DNA of 64,000 nt from Adineta steineri (lineage: Eukaryota > Rotifera > Eurotatoria > Adinetida > Adinetidae): contig CAJNOI010000091.1 of the NCBI GenBank assembly GCA_905250115.1, positions 186,001 to 250,000 of the forward strand, in the 5' to 3' direction. The notes beneath the pieces are model-generated. The model did no database searches, had not been told where the DNA came from, and worked only from the letters and a program-made list of their open reading frames with translations. Below, piece by piece: positions 1-12,141 of this stretch. How positions within the stretch are numbered: the first letter of the stretch is position 1; the number at the start of each line of letters is the position of its first letter. Made by a program: the position numbers and the translations under genes.

Positions 1-3000
1 TCATAAATAAATATGTATGTAGTTTATAATGTAAAGAAGATGGATATTCAAGGTTATTGTTGTTGTTAGTTATGAAAAAACAATAATAGACCTATCTACC
101 CCCAACAGATCATATTCCGTTCATATCAGCCAGTGAAAGTCAATCACAATGACTCTCAAGTCTTATTAACGTTGTCCATATGATGATAGAAAAAGTTCAG
201 CTGTCATATCACAATGATCAATGAGAATCTGTCACTCTTCTCATACCTTTATTAATCGATACATAAAGACAATGGACAAGGAGAAAGAAAAAGAAATTAG
301 TCTATTTCAAGGTTATTTTAAGTAGACATACATATGTTTCTCAGTCAGCATATTTTATTGTCATTCTTAAGACAACAGATTTTTCTCAAGTGGCTACAGG
401 GAAAAAAAGTATCACCGCTATTCTATATTTTTGAACATCAAACACAATTGGAATAAGTCTTACAGGTGTTTGTTCTATTTAATTTAATGAAATCTAATTG
501 CAAAAAGAATATTCATTTATTCCCTATTAGAAGTTCAATCGGTCATATAAAAAAAGTTCTTACCCTTCAATAATCGAACATTGATCCTATCAATTTTCCA
601 TTCACATTTGAATAATCAACAGACTTCTATATTACTTCGCTTGCTCTTTTCTCTCTCTCTCTCTCTTCCTTATTCAATCCTTACGGTTATTTACTTTGTG
701 AACAAGATAGAGGGCACGGCACGGCTCAAACACTGAATACGGAAGACTATAACAATAACAATAAAATAGAACGTGAATGAATGTATATGTATATATATAT
801 ATATATATATGTGTGTATGTGTGCTCGCTAGTAGGCGGGCAAGCAGGCAGAAAATGATAATCGGCAAGGGGTGGGTGAACTTTTCTTCGTGCTCACTATT
901 GCTTATAGCAGCATATGAATACAGCAGACCATTATGAAATGTACACGCATGTGCATGTTAGTACAAGTGACTGAAATCTCACGAAAAGATGAGAAGAGTG
1001 AATCTCTATATATAATAGTGAGTTTATTATGCTCCTTGATCATCTTAACAAGAAGTGGAATTTCAAGCTAAATGATACTCTCATCTATATCTATGTATCT
1101 CATACTTGTGGAAGAAAAGAATGAACAAAAAAAAAAAGTTATAGTATACACCTTGTGAAGGACTTACTCGTTTAGATTGATAATAAAACATGGAGAAAGA
1201 AACCATTGTCCTAGATAGTATACTTCCGTACTTGGTTCTAGTCATTTTCTTTCTTCTTATTTAGTGTGTGTTTCATCTTGAATGACCAACAATATCTGAC
1301 AGGATAGAGAGGAAGTATCCCTTTCTCTGGTCAATGCAAAAAAAGAAGTATGTTTGAAAATGATGCCTATGGGCTACTATAATTATGTCATCGGTGGTAG
1401 ATTGAATACAGGAGAGAGAGAGACAGAGAGAGAGAAAGAAGGAGAGAAAGAAAATCTCTCTTCTCTCTAGATTTTTCCGATAGAGACAATACATGCTGAG
1501 ATGATGAAAAGACATCTAGGCAATCATTATTATAAATTCGAATACAACAAGCTGATACCGCCATCCTGTCGTTTGTTGTTTAAGGTTGACTGCGTCTTTT
1601 TTTCTATCTGATCGGTCATCTATCTGCTTACCTATGTCTTTAAATCTATTGAAGATAATCAATATTTTAATTATTTATCCTCAGTTGGATACTAAACAAG
1701 AAAAAAACAGGTGTCGAACAAAAGTGAATGATGTTCATTATTGAATCCTTGATCAATTACATAAGAAATCATTCATCGTTCAATACAAGTATATATGTGA
1801 AGTATATATATATATATATATGCATTGAATTCAAAGTCAAGAAATTCGAACTACCATATACATATGAAATGAAAATAGCTCCGATAAAAGGTACAGTGGC
1901 AAGAAGAAAAAAAAGAAAAGAATATGAAACAAAAGACATTAGAACTTTTAATATGACGCAATTCTTTTCTCTCTAGAGGAAATTATATTTTAAACCTGGT
2001 TAGCTTGATTAGAGTTACAAAAGAAAAAGTTGCCCGGTCCAATTAACAAAAGCAATATATATATACATAGACTAACTATCACACTCATCGATATGAAGCT
2101 AATCAAAGTATGTAAAAAAAGACATCGTATTACTTTTAAAAATTCTATATTCTAATGAACGTACGATCTTTGTTTGTTTGTCTTAAACAAATTTAGTTTA
2201 GAAAAAAAAAGAAGTTCATTCTTCATTTTTCATAGAATAGTAAATTTGTTCTACTATTTGTTTTTCGAATATTATGAAACTTCTATTCTCATTTAACTTT
2301 GCTTTCAACCTGTTAATGGCATCTTGTATGATTTCGTAATCAATAATATAACCAAAGTAACAGAAAGCAAAAAAAAAAGAGAAATGTCGCGCTTGACCGA
2401 TGTTTTAAGAATCTAGCACGCACGGGTACATACAATTGAGCCGGTAATGAAATCATTTACCATTTTTCGGTTAGAAGAGTATGGATAAGCATCGAACAAT
2501 TGATTCACGATACGATCAACCGGCGACATTACATCGTACGACATAGTGAAAATGTAACAATTTGCATTCTATTCAGAATAAGGGAGATGTAGAAGAAAAA
2601 AAAGCCGTTCTAAGTCGCGGACAGAATGTCAAGTAATCGTCATAACTTATACATAATCGATACGGTAGACTCTCTTGAGACAGATAATCAAAAGTATAAA
2701 TAAACACGACTAAAACCTATTTATTGCACAATAGATAACGAAAAAGAAAAATAAGTAAAATATGAAAAATTTGTTAAAAAGATGAATAATTTAGAATCTA
2801 TTTATGACAATTTATGCAATTTTTAAAGATTCATTTAATGATATGTCAAAGCTCAAATTACATATTAAAACAAGATAGACAAGATATTCACTTATGAAAA
2901 TCGATCGGTTTTTGTCTATCTATATTGAAAATAATTAGTTTTCTTATTAAATTCCGCCCAAAAAAATCGATAAGAAAAATACGATAAAAACCTTATCTAT

Positions 3001-6000
3001 TATTGCATGTTCAAAAAAAAAGAAATATCAATTTCACGACATCGAATAGAAACAAATTCTTTCTACACACACAAAAAACTACTACTGATCTTACCTGTAT
3101 ATTATCGCATGCTATGATTCGAAGTCGAATGAGGAGAGAGAAAGTAAAAGAAAATGTATTCGTTCTTTTATAAGACATGCAATGCAAAAGAAGATAGAAG
3201 GATAATGGGATAGAAATACCATACTGATGAATTCCATCGTAAATGGAATTTCACCTTGTATGACTTAAATATATACTCATGCATCTGGTGGATCGATAAG
3301 CGGCTTTAGTAACAATGCCTACCATCATGACAATTTACAGATGTTTGTACGACTAAATATAATATATTAATAGTGATCGTCGAAGAAACTAAAAGGTCAT
3401 TGTCATGTTTTGTTTGCTCAAGAGAATATAACAATGAATTGACTGATCCCATATAGTTGTCTGTATATTAAAATGAACTCTAGAAGAAAACGAATGGAAT
3501 AAATCGACATTTATTTTTAGGGAACTCTCTCACACGCGCGATCGACTAACGAGCAATTAAAGATGATTAGTTGACTGATAAAGAGTGTGAACGACAAAGT
3601 TGACGAATATAGACAGACACGCACACAGACGAGTGTATGTTCAAGAATGGGTGACAACAACGACGAGATTTTTTTCTTTTTTGTCTTTGCCTCTCTTCAC
3701 GCCATCGATTCATTGTACATAGATTAACACGAACATGTACCATTGACACTTTTCACACATCTACACGCATATATTCATTCATCACACACACACATACACG
3801 CTCGCTGTGGAAATCCTTGTGGAAATCATCTCTATTCTCTTTGTTTGACCAACTGTTCTAATGGATATTTCTCGTTCGATCATGCCTATCGAATTATTCA
3901 AGCTTCTATTGCATTTATATATATATATATATGGTTACGAAATATTCATGCAATCTTATGTTTCATGAGAGACCTTCGTATGTGTTAAGAGGAACAAAAT
4001 TGAACCTACTATCATTACCCATCCATGCTTTTTGACTACATAGAATATATTACACTTCGCTATTGATTAAAATGAACACAGCAGCGCAAATTGTTTGTTC
4101 ATACACCGAGACGAATAGAAGAGAACTGTTAAGATGATGATGGCGTCGTTGTCGTTGTTGGCGAACCATTCATCATCGTCATTCGAACGTATCTAATTGC
4201 GAGGGATGGCGTGTTGGTACTCAACTGTCCATCTTATAATAATTACATCATAGAAAAAAAAAAAGAAACAATAATGCGAAATAGAAAAGAAGAGTATGTA
4301 TACGATACATAATAATGACTTGAACAGCTTACGATGAAGGATTTTCTCATCGGGCCTTTTATCCTATATATCCGTTTCTCTTTTTTTTTCTTTCTTATTT
4401 CTTTTCAAATATGCTTATTGTAAAAGAAAAACAACAACTTAGAGATTAGCTTCTCATCTTTTTCCGCAGATATATACAGATAAAGATTGTAAAACTCATA
4501 TAATAAAAACCTATCCACATATGCGCCTAAGGCAAACCGACAATAATTTCCGTCCTTGTCGCTCGTGCTAAAACAATTAAATGAAAAATGTATTGCTTGA
4601 TGATTGTCACGCTAGTGAGAACATGCCTCGAGCTGTTCAATATTCATCATATAAAAACTATAGGTACATTCAATATCATACATATGTGATTTAGTATAAA
4701 TAGCAAATTTATCTTTTATTTCATTGTCAACTACTCTGTGATCTTCTTTTTGTCTACCGATTGAATATAATGTTCAAAATGTGTTAGTGATCAGTTTTCC
4801 CGTAGGCTATATTCATTGACAATGACCTTTTGCTTGAATAAAGTTCGTTTATATTAATGTATCTATCATCATATATGCTCTTTGAACGAACAGCTAGAGA
4901 GAGAGGGAGACAATTTAGGTAGGATATATAACTGATATCAGTTGTTTTCTTTGCATAATGAATCAATTTATTTTCAGGCAAAATTCATGAATAAACATAT
5001 ACAAATATCATCTTTGCCCTCCCTCTCTCTCTTTTTCTATTTGCATGATAATACAATATGTTTGATTGAGAAAAGTAGAGGATCAAGATTTCAATTATCA
5101 ACTTTGATATAATGAATATAAGACTATAATATAGTGTCAACACTATTTTTTCTATCTAAAGGGAAATATGCTTGAATGAAAAACAAAATTGATTATTTGT
5201 TTATCATACGTACACACACAACAAGCAGATATTCAAATATATAGCTATGTGTGTATTCTATTATTTAATAGAATGTTTTCATATCATAAACAAAACAATC
5301 GTAATTGGTAGAGACAAAAAAAAATTCTTATATTGTATATAAAATAAAAACACATGTGTAACGTGTGAATTGGTTTATATAGAGAAAAAAAAATTGTTTG
5401 GGAAAAATGATTTCATATGTATACACACTTGTCTTGTGTCAAATTTTTCATTTTCAACTGATTAATTCAATTTAAAAGATGTATAGGAATCAAAAATATA
5501 ATTCTTTTGAGAGAATATGTATGTTAATTTTTACATGAATACATGAAAGATTAAATTATCACGTTTCGTTTATTATAGACGATGTTACGTGACTGTATGA
5601 TCATATTCAATGGCTTCATTCATTTCAACGATGAAGCAAAACTAGATCTAATTATTAATAGTGATGATAGACAGTAGTAAAATAATGTTTTTTCTTTGTA
5701 AGGCTACGGTTTTATTTGAATAAAAGTGAATTCTTAGTATTGATACGACATATATATATAAGAAAAAAAGATTGAAGTATCATTAAGAACTAAGATATGT
5801 TCAATTTCAATACATGTGATCTATTGTGTTGTTGTCAAGATTTCGAACTATTCGATAAATGTAAGAATCACTTGAAAAGTTTCGTCAAAAAAGAAAGAAT
5901 GAAAGAACATTTTATGTATGTATATTTCTATAATGAAAACTTATAGTTTTTGTTTTATAATAGATCATTAACTTCCATTATGAAATTGAACTAGTATATT

Positions 6001-6625
6001 ACTTCTATTTTGTTATATAAAACAAACATTTTAACAAGAATCTAATTTAGAAATTTAAGTTCGGTTCGAAACGCTCACGGGACAAATATAAACTCGATGC
6101 TTGAAAGTTCATATCGTTAAAGGATATATATTCTTGATAGTTTAATTGCTTTATAATAATGTAAGATGTTTTCTTTCACTTAGTATCATCAAGAGTTTGT
6201 TTTTTTTGTCTATTAATATATTCCATTTTAATATATATATATATATATTGATGTGAAGTGCATTGGTAGTTCGAGAGCTTGATACTTATGTCGGATTTTT
6301 GCTGTTTTAAGTTTTGTTGCAAATCATTAAAACAATTATGAACCTTCCTTATGCTTTCATACACATGATAGATCGTATAAAAAAAATCGATAAAATCAAC
6401 CATGATGTATATATATATACGTATCGATGTATATGACATTGAAGAGTTTGTAAAAAATTTAGTTTGATTAATACGATACACTCATCGAGGAAATAAAGAA
6501 ATATATATTAAAATTTTCTCTACTGGAAGTCGAAAAGCAATTATTGAACATTGAAATATGTAAATCATTCTTTTGATGTATTTTGAAAAGCATTATTTGC
6601 AATAAAATATATAGTCATCTATATA
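1..6625. other. Gene-poor AT-rich spacer with microsatellites
   Basis: No open frame here has splice structure or recognisable protein similarity; the longest are about 60-100 codons and low in complexity. The region is AT-rich with homopolymer A/T runs and simple repeats: CT runs near 648-665, (AT)n at about 788-810, GA/CT runs at 1410-1465, (TA)n at about 1803-1821 and 3917-3931, CT at 5023-5034, and AT at 6230-6249. It may be intergenic, regulatory, or part of a long intron of a gene outside the window. Confidence 0.6.
785..828. repeat. AT/GT dinucleotide microsatellite
   Basis: Alternating AT repeats pass into a GTGTGTATGTGTG stretch. A simple repeat in non-coding DNA. Confidence 0.9.
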
Positions 6626-7439
6626 CAGTGTTTTTAATAGGAATCTGAAGTAAAATACCTTTCGGCACGTCGAATGTGTAGCCAAAGTACCATACCGTGC
6701 CAAAGGTCAAGAGAATACAGACAAAGATTTTACTCTTCATATATTGTCATGAAGAATTAGTTCGATAGAAAAAATAATGTAAACGAAGTAAAACATATAC
6801 CAACGATAATCATAATAAATACAGTTGTTTGCAAGAAAATTTGGAAAATATTTTATTTTCAAGGCAGCTATTTTTCTACTGTTACAAATGGATATAAAAC
6901 TGATTTTTCCAGAAATAAATCCTTGAGAGACATACTACATGTTGTATATATAAAATTGTAATTTGTTTCCCCTTTCGTATTTTTACAAGTCATTCAAAAG
7001 AATATGAAATTATACTATTGTCTGCCGCTCTTCGTGGGCTAACTACCATATTATAAACTAATTCGAAAAGCACTGGTATAGGAGAAGATATTTGTAGAAG
7101 AAGGTTTCCAAGCTTTTTTGCAAACAACTGTAAGAAATAAATATGCTACGATAAAAATGGATTGAATAACCTGTTTAGTAAAAAACAATAATCTCTACGA
7201 CCAGCAGCAGATAATAAATCTCGAAGAAGAATGAACTATCTTAGCTCCAACCACAAGTAAAAAAGTAATTTATGAATAAGCTATAGTATAACCAATAACC
7301 AAAGTACTTTTTCATTTAACAAAGTGCCATCTTGGTACTTTATTTTTTTCAGCAAACTACCAAATACCGTGCTTTTTCAAATTTTACCGTGCCGCTCGCA
7401 CTTTGCTAACCCACTCGACACGCGCTATTAAAAACACTG
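6626..7439. mobile_element. Non-autonomous DNA transposon with 15-bp perfect terminal inverted repeats
   Basis: The left end reads CAGTGTTTTTAATAG and the right end is its exact reverse complement, CTATTAAAAACACTG. The 814-bp interior has no convincing open frame and contains a second, nested element (6822-7130). GTGCCG/CGGCAC-type words recur inside both ends (CGGCACG near 6662, CCGTGCCGC near 7387). The CAGTG terminus fits the hAT style, and the 17424-17506 element also starts CAGTGTTTT. The flanking 8 bp (TCTATATA and ATAATTTA) match at only four positions, so the target duplication is not clear and the superfamily is tentative. Confidence 0.75.
6822..7130. mobile_element. Nested Tc1/mariner-like MITE with TA target duplication
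   Basis: The left terminus CAGTTGTTTGCAA is mirrored at the right by TTGCAAACAACTG. Similarity of the inverted ends continues with gaps to about 25 bp (TTTGGAAA on the left, GGTTTCCAAG on the right). TA dinucleotides flank both ends (6820-6821 and 7131-7132), as expected of Tc1/mariner insertion. It is 309 bp with no transposase frame and sits inside the 814-bp element, so it is the younger insertion. The termini resemble those of the 24736-25317 element. Confidence 0.8.
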
Positions 7440-7845
7440 ATAATTTATATATGATTATTTAATAATTTGTTAAACTTAAAATCTAATCATATGATCAACA
7501 TCAGATATTTGCAGATTCTACTTTCAATCTAGAATAAAAAGACGTTAGTCTCTAGCGACATCTTTAATATTAAATATAGAGAGTCATGTTTTTTTGTTTA
7601 CTTGAAATTTCAGTTGATAATATCTTTTAAAACATTAGAATATTTAATTAAAATTAAAATAAAATACTAAAAGGAGGTAAATCTCATTTTCTTTCCTCAC
7701 GCCTATCAGTAAACATTTTAAGTAAAAACTAACAATTGATAAATTCTGGAAATGGATTCATATAACAGTCTGTTTATTTTCGAAGTTTAATAAACTACCC
7801 TTTTGATATTATAGTTGTAGCCTACAAGAATAAGAACAACAAAGG
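7440..7845. other. PEPD upstream region
   Basis: AT-rich sequence without an open frame. A candidate 3' splice acceptor (TATTATAG) ends at 7814, 31 bp before the PEPD start codon, with no paired upstream donor that would add coding sequence. It could receive a trans-spliced leader or end a 5'-UTR intron. Confidence 0.4.
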
Positions 7846-9781
7846 ATGACTACTTTTAATGGACCAGATTATTTCTGGAAAGGTGCTCAAACACTTAAAG
7901 TACCGATGGAATTATTTAAATTAAATCGTCAACGTCTTTGTGAAGCATTACGTGCTCATCGAACATTACCATCGGAATCATTTGTTTTTTTACAAGGTGG
8001 TGCAAGTGAAATGCGTTATTGCAGTGATCATGAACCATTATTTCGTCAAGAATCATATTTTCATTGGGCATTTGGTGTGATTGAACCAGATTTTTTTGGT
8101 GTAATTAATGTTCATAATGGCGAATCAATATTATTCATACCACGTTTGCCATCATCCTATGTTGCATGGATGGGTAAAATCAAAGAAACTGATGAATTTA
8201 AAAAAATCTATCATGTTGATCATGTTTATTATGTTGATGAATTGGAAAAAGTTTTTAATGAAATTGTTGGAACATCGAAATTAATTCTGGTATTAAATGG
8301 TTTAAATACCGATAGTGGAAAAGAATCGAAAGCAGCTAGTTTTGAAGGAATGGACAAATTTCATGTTGATAAAACAACATTACATCCAATTATTAGTGAA
8401 TGTCGAGTTTTTAAAACGGATTTAGAATTGGATGTTATGCGATATGCTAATAAAATTAGTTCAGAAGCACATAAATTTGTTATGCTCAATATTAAAGATG
8501 GTAGGTACAGATTTTCAGATATTACAAAAAATGATTATACATTTTAGATGTAGAATTTTCGTAAGTTTATTTTTACTTACAGAAAAAAGATAAGAGATTG
8601 AGATAGTCACTTGACATTGGTTTGATTTCGATGAATTGACCTTTTTATTCAATGTTTCATCGTTAGTCAACAAATAATAAAGTTTAGAGGAAAATATTAA
8701 TTTACTAATTGAACTTTGGAATCAGAGTTTTAATATGATTAATTTCAATAGAAAGTAAAATTTATTTTCAAGTCTAGTTTTATCCGTAAAAAAATAATTG
8801 ATAATCGTTGATCAAGCCCCACCTTATATGATAACTCACTATTGAAAATATTTTATCTATCAATTTCTATTTTCTTTTACAGGAATGCATGAATATGAAC
8901 TTGAAGCATTATTTCAATATTATTGTCAACGTCATGGTGGTATGCGTCATATGTCTTATACTTGTATTTGTGCAACTGGTGAAAATCCAGCAGTACTTCA
9001 TTATGGTCATGCTGGTGCACCTAATGATCGTCAATTAACATCAAAGGATATGTGTTTATTCGATATGGGTGGTGAATATTATTGTTATGCATCAGATATA
9101 ACTTGTGCCTTTCCAGTATCTGGTCATTTTACCAAAGAACAACGAATCATATATGAAGCTGTTCTTGATGCAAATCGTCAAGTAATGAAAAGTGTTCGAC
9201 CAGGTGTATCTTGGACTGATATGCATTTAATAGCTGAACGTACACAACTTGAACATTTAAAAGCTGCTGGTCTTATTCAAGGTGATATTGATGAAATGAT
9301 GAATGTTCGTTTATGTTCTGTATTTATGCCACATGGTCTTGGACATATGATTGGCATTGATACGCATGATGTTGGTGGTTATCCTGATCCACAAACACGT
9401 TCATCATTACCTGGCTTAAAATCATTACGAACAAATCGTTTATTACAAGAACGTATGTGTTTAACAATTGAACCGGGAATTTATTTTAATCAAGGTTTAA
9501 TAAATAATGCATATGAAAATGAAGAATTTAAGAAATTTTTAAATCGTGATGAAATCAATAAATATTTACATGTTGGAGGTGTACGAATTGAAGATGATAT
9601 TGTTGTTACAAATAATGGTTGTGAATTGTTAACAGTTGTTCCACGTACTTGTGATGAAATTGAAGAATGGATGAAATATAATGATAAACAAGTTATTGAC
9701 AAAATTGATTATAAATTATTTGATGAATTAAATAAAAAACATCAATATAAAAACCAAGATTTAACAGTAAAAAACAAGTAA
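7846..9781 (+). CDS. PEPD: Xaa-Pro dipeptidase (prolidase)
   Basis: Cytosolic dinuclear-metal peptidase that splits dipeptides with C-terminal proline (family M24B). Two exons, 7846-8500 and 8883-9781, join through a split Gly codon and give 517 residues; vertebrate prolidase is about 490. The N-terminal domain carries the family signature around LFRQESYFHWAFGV. The C-terminal pita-bread domain keeps the metal ligands: two Asp in FDMGGEYYCYASDITCAF-like sequence, His in HGLGHMIGIDTHDVGG, Glu in the EPGIYF motif, and Glu in GGVRIEDD. Residues after the last conserved block are a Lys/Asn-rich extension. The 382-bp intron is long for this window. The start codon agrees with the family N terminus (FW..A.TLKVP.ELF..NRQRLCE). 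No catalytic residue is missing. Very confident by similarity. Confidence 0.96.
8501..8882 (+). other. PEPD intron
   Basis: The GTAGGT donor and TTTTCTTTTACAG acceptor join the GAT G and GA ATG halves, restoring the family motif that begins the catalytic domain. The first exon can be read on for 16 codons into the intron to a stop, which would yield a truncated product if the intron were retained. Confidence 0.9.
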
Positions 9782-10066
9782 TACTTCAAAAGTAAACGAA
9801 TGTGTAATTTTTATCAGTTATCTTTTTTTTTTCTACAATCAAATTTTATGCCTTTGTGATTTTGAATTTAATTTGTTTGTTTTTTTCTGAAAGAAGTTTA
9901 TACATATATATACTCTGATTTTGATTATTTTGCTTTTAGATATAAGATATTATTTATGGCACATATTTGGAGATATATCGATACTAATATAATGATAATT
10001 TTTGATAAATATCATATTGAATATTATATTTTAGATTGAATATTCTAACTATTTTCAATCATCATT

Positions 10067-11082
10067 ATGGCTCCTCCTGCTACAGGTAGTGCAACGACTA
10101 AAAAGTCAACAACAACAACAATTAAGACGACGACAACGTCAAAAGCATCGTCTTCAACTGGCAAATCAGGTGGTGCATTGAAAAAAGGCAAAAAGAAAAT
10201 CGCCGCTGCTCCACTTAAATCGAAAGTTGAATCAAAGAAACTTGTCAATCCTTTATATGAAAAACGAGCAAAGAATTTCGGTATTGGTCAAGGTAATAAT
10301 ATAAAATCAAAATTTCTTTTGTTTTTTCAGTTTAAATTTGTCTTTAAATAGATATTCAACCAAAACGTGATTTAACACGTTTCGTTAAATGGCCACAATA
10401 TATTCGTGTTCAACGACAACGTAGTATTTTACTTAAACGTTTGAAAGTACCACCACCAATCAATCAATTTACTCAAACACTTGATAAACAAACATCAACA
10501 CAATTATTTAAATTACTTGAAAAATATCGTCCAGAATCACGTGCCGAAAAAAAACTTCGTTTAAAACAACGTGCTGAAGAACAAGCTAAAACAAATAAAC
10601 CAGATCGACCAACAAAACGACCAAATGGTCTTCGTAGTGGAATGAATACCGTTACTTCATTAATTGAAAAAAAGAAAGCTCAATTAGTATGTTTAAACAT
10701 CGATAAATTATCTCGATTTATTTTTATTTTTTTCTTATAGGTTCTCATTGCTCATGATGTTGAACCAATTGAACTTGTTCTTCATTTACCAACATTATGT
10801 CGTAAAATGGGTATTCCATATTGTATTGTTAAAGGAAAAGCACGTCTTGGTCGTCTTGTTCATTTAAAAACATGTTCATCATTAGCTTTAACTGATGTTA
10901 ATACCGAAGATAAATCTGGCTTAGGTAAAATCATCGAAGCTGTTAAAACTAACTTCAATGATCGTTATGATGAATTACGTCGTCATTGGGGTGGAGGTGT
11001 TTTGGGTAATAAATCTCAAGCACGTATCAACCGACTTGAACGTATTAAATCACGTGAAGCAGCACATCAAAGAAATACCTAA
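10067..11082 (+). CDS. RPL7A: 60S ribosomal protein eL8 (L7a)
   Basis: Structural protein of the large cytosolic ribosomal subunit, binding 28S/5.8S rRNA through its L7Ae/L30e fold. Three exons, 10067-10292, 10352-10686 and 10741-11082, give 300 residues; the human protein has 266. The conserved body starts at about residue 60 ([35 protein letters not shown]) and runs through the L7Ae domain ([35 protein letters not shown]) to the conserved [13 protein letters not shown] block. The N-terminal 60 residues are unusual: a Thr/Ser/Lys-rich low-complexity tail, longer than in vertebrates. Both introns are under 60 bp, too short for the box C/D snoRNAs often hosted by this gene in other animals. 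An unpaired TTTTAG acceptor ends at 10034, 32 bp before the start. Confidence 0.97.
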
Positions 11083-11768
11083 ACAAATCAATTCAATGTG
11101 CTTAAAACAACAGCAACAAGAAGATTTAATAAATGAAAAAAAATCTAAAGAAGAACTTTTCTTGTTTTATTTTGTGTGTTTTTGTTTTGATTATAAAAAG
11201 ATCAGAATTTTTCGAATAAATCTACACACACAAATATGAACTGAAAAGATAATAAAAATAAAAACTTAACATTTTATTTTCTCTTCATTTATTTAGATAA
11301 AATAAAATATATGAACGCAGGAGAAGACAAAAAAACATTTACTGCACAACTAATTTAATATACATATATTAATACAAGTGGAATACTTCTATTTAATTTT
11401 GAATGTAATCAAAATTTGATAAGTCGACAGGAGATAATTTCCTATAGAGAGAGTTCCAATGAAATGTTAGCTCAACGATTTATAACAGTGCAAAAACAAA
11501 ATATTTACAATCGACCTTTTTTTCCGATATTTTCATAAAAGAAATTAATCTTCATTAGAATATAATAAACTATATTAATAAGAATGTACAACTTTTTTTC
11601 TTTTTTGATAGACAATGAAATAATAAATCTCATGAACTATCTATATTGGATCATGAATTCGATAGAATGCTTCTACTTGTTGTTTAAGAGCTTATAGAAT
11701 ATAGCAAATTTTCTATCGTATCTCTAATATCAGTTGAAAGCATGATGGTTCTTGATAGGTATAGTACA
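11083..11768. other. Spacer downstream of RPL7A
   Basis: Contains AATAAAAATAAAA near 11248-11262, a plausible polyadenylation region for RPL7A. Otherwise AT-rich with no gene seen. Confidence 0.5.
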
Positions 11769-11971
11769 CGGGGGCGTAAGTCAGGTGTCAGAGCGGGGGG
11801 GGGGTGTATGCAGGGGGGCGCAACCCTAATTTTTCTATTTTAATGGGCAAAAAAAGTGAACTTTCTAGAAGTAGGGGGGGGGCGCAAACCCCTTTTTTCC
11901 TATTAGTTTTCGGAAGCAGGGGGGGGGGGGGCGCCGCGCCCCACGCGCCCCCTCCCCTATTTACGCTCCTG
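11769..11971. mobile_element. hAT-like MITE with G-rich interior and perfect 8-bp target duplication
   Basis: ATAGTACA occurs exactly at both flanks (11761-11768 and 11972-11979). Between them lies a 203-bp element whose ends are imperfect inverted repeats (CGGGGGCGTAAG on the left; the right end reads CAGGAGCGTAAA on the opposite strand). The interior has poly-G tracts and a repeated GGGGGGCGCAA(A)CCC..TTTTTTCCTATT unit. Open frames across it are products of this simple sequence and not genes. Confidence 0.85.
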
Positions 11972-11979
11972 ATAGTACA

Positions 11980-12141
11980 TACCATATTTGATGAAATAAG
12001 TCTTTTTCATACTTCAGTAAAATCTAGGTAGTTTAAATAGGTTTCGTTAGCGTTAGATAAATCATATGCAATATAAATAAATTCTTTTTTTTTTATATTT
12101 CAGATAAATATTCGAGTATGTTTTTTTAAAAAAATTTCACG
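11980..12141 (+). promoter_or_regulatory. WDR48 5' leader with unpaired splice acceptor
   Basis: A strong polypyrimidine tract and acceptor (TTTTTTTTTTATATTTCAG) end at 12113, 28 bp before the WDR48 start codon. No coding exon upstream pairs with it, so it may receive a spliced leader or close a 5'-UTR intron. Confidence 0.45.

Noticed and set aside
1273-1515. 80-codon minus-strand frame with a hydrophobic Ser/Leu stretch
   Set aside because: It comes from GA/CT simple repeats, with no splice partners and no similarity.
3520-3990. Adjacent short frames on both strands, possibly small genes
   Set aside because: Low-complexity CA/CT repeats, no codon bias or conserved motif.
6176-6481. 101-codon minus-strand frame
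   Set aside because: Composed of AT-microsatellite-encoded Tyr-Ile repeats; not credible as a protein.
11788-12031. Overlapping open frames with Pro/Gly-rich products on both strands
   Set aside because: They are translations of G-runs inside the MITE at 11769-11971, with no coding signal outside it.
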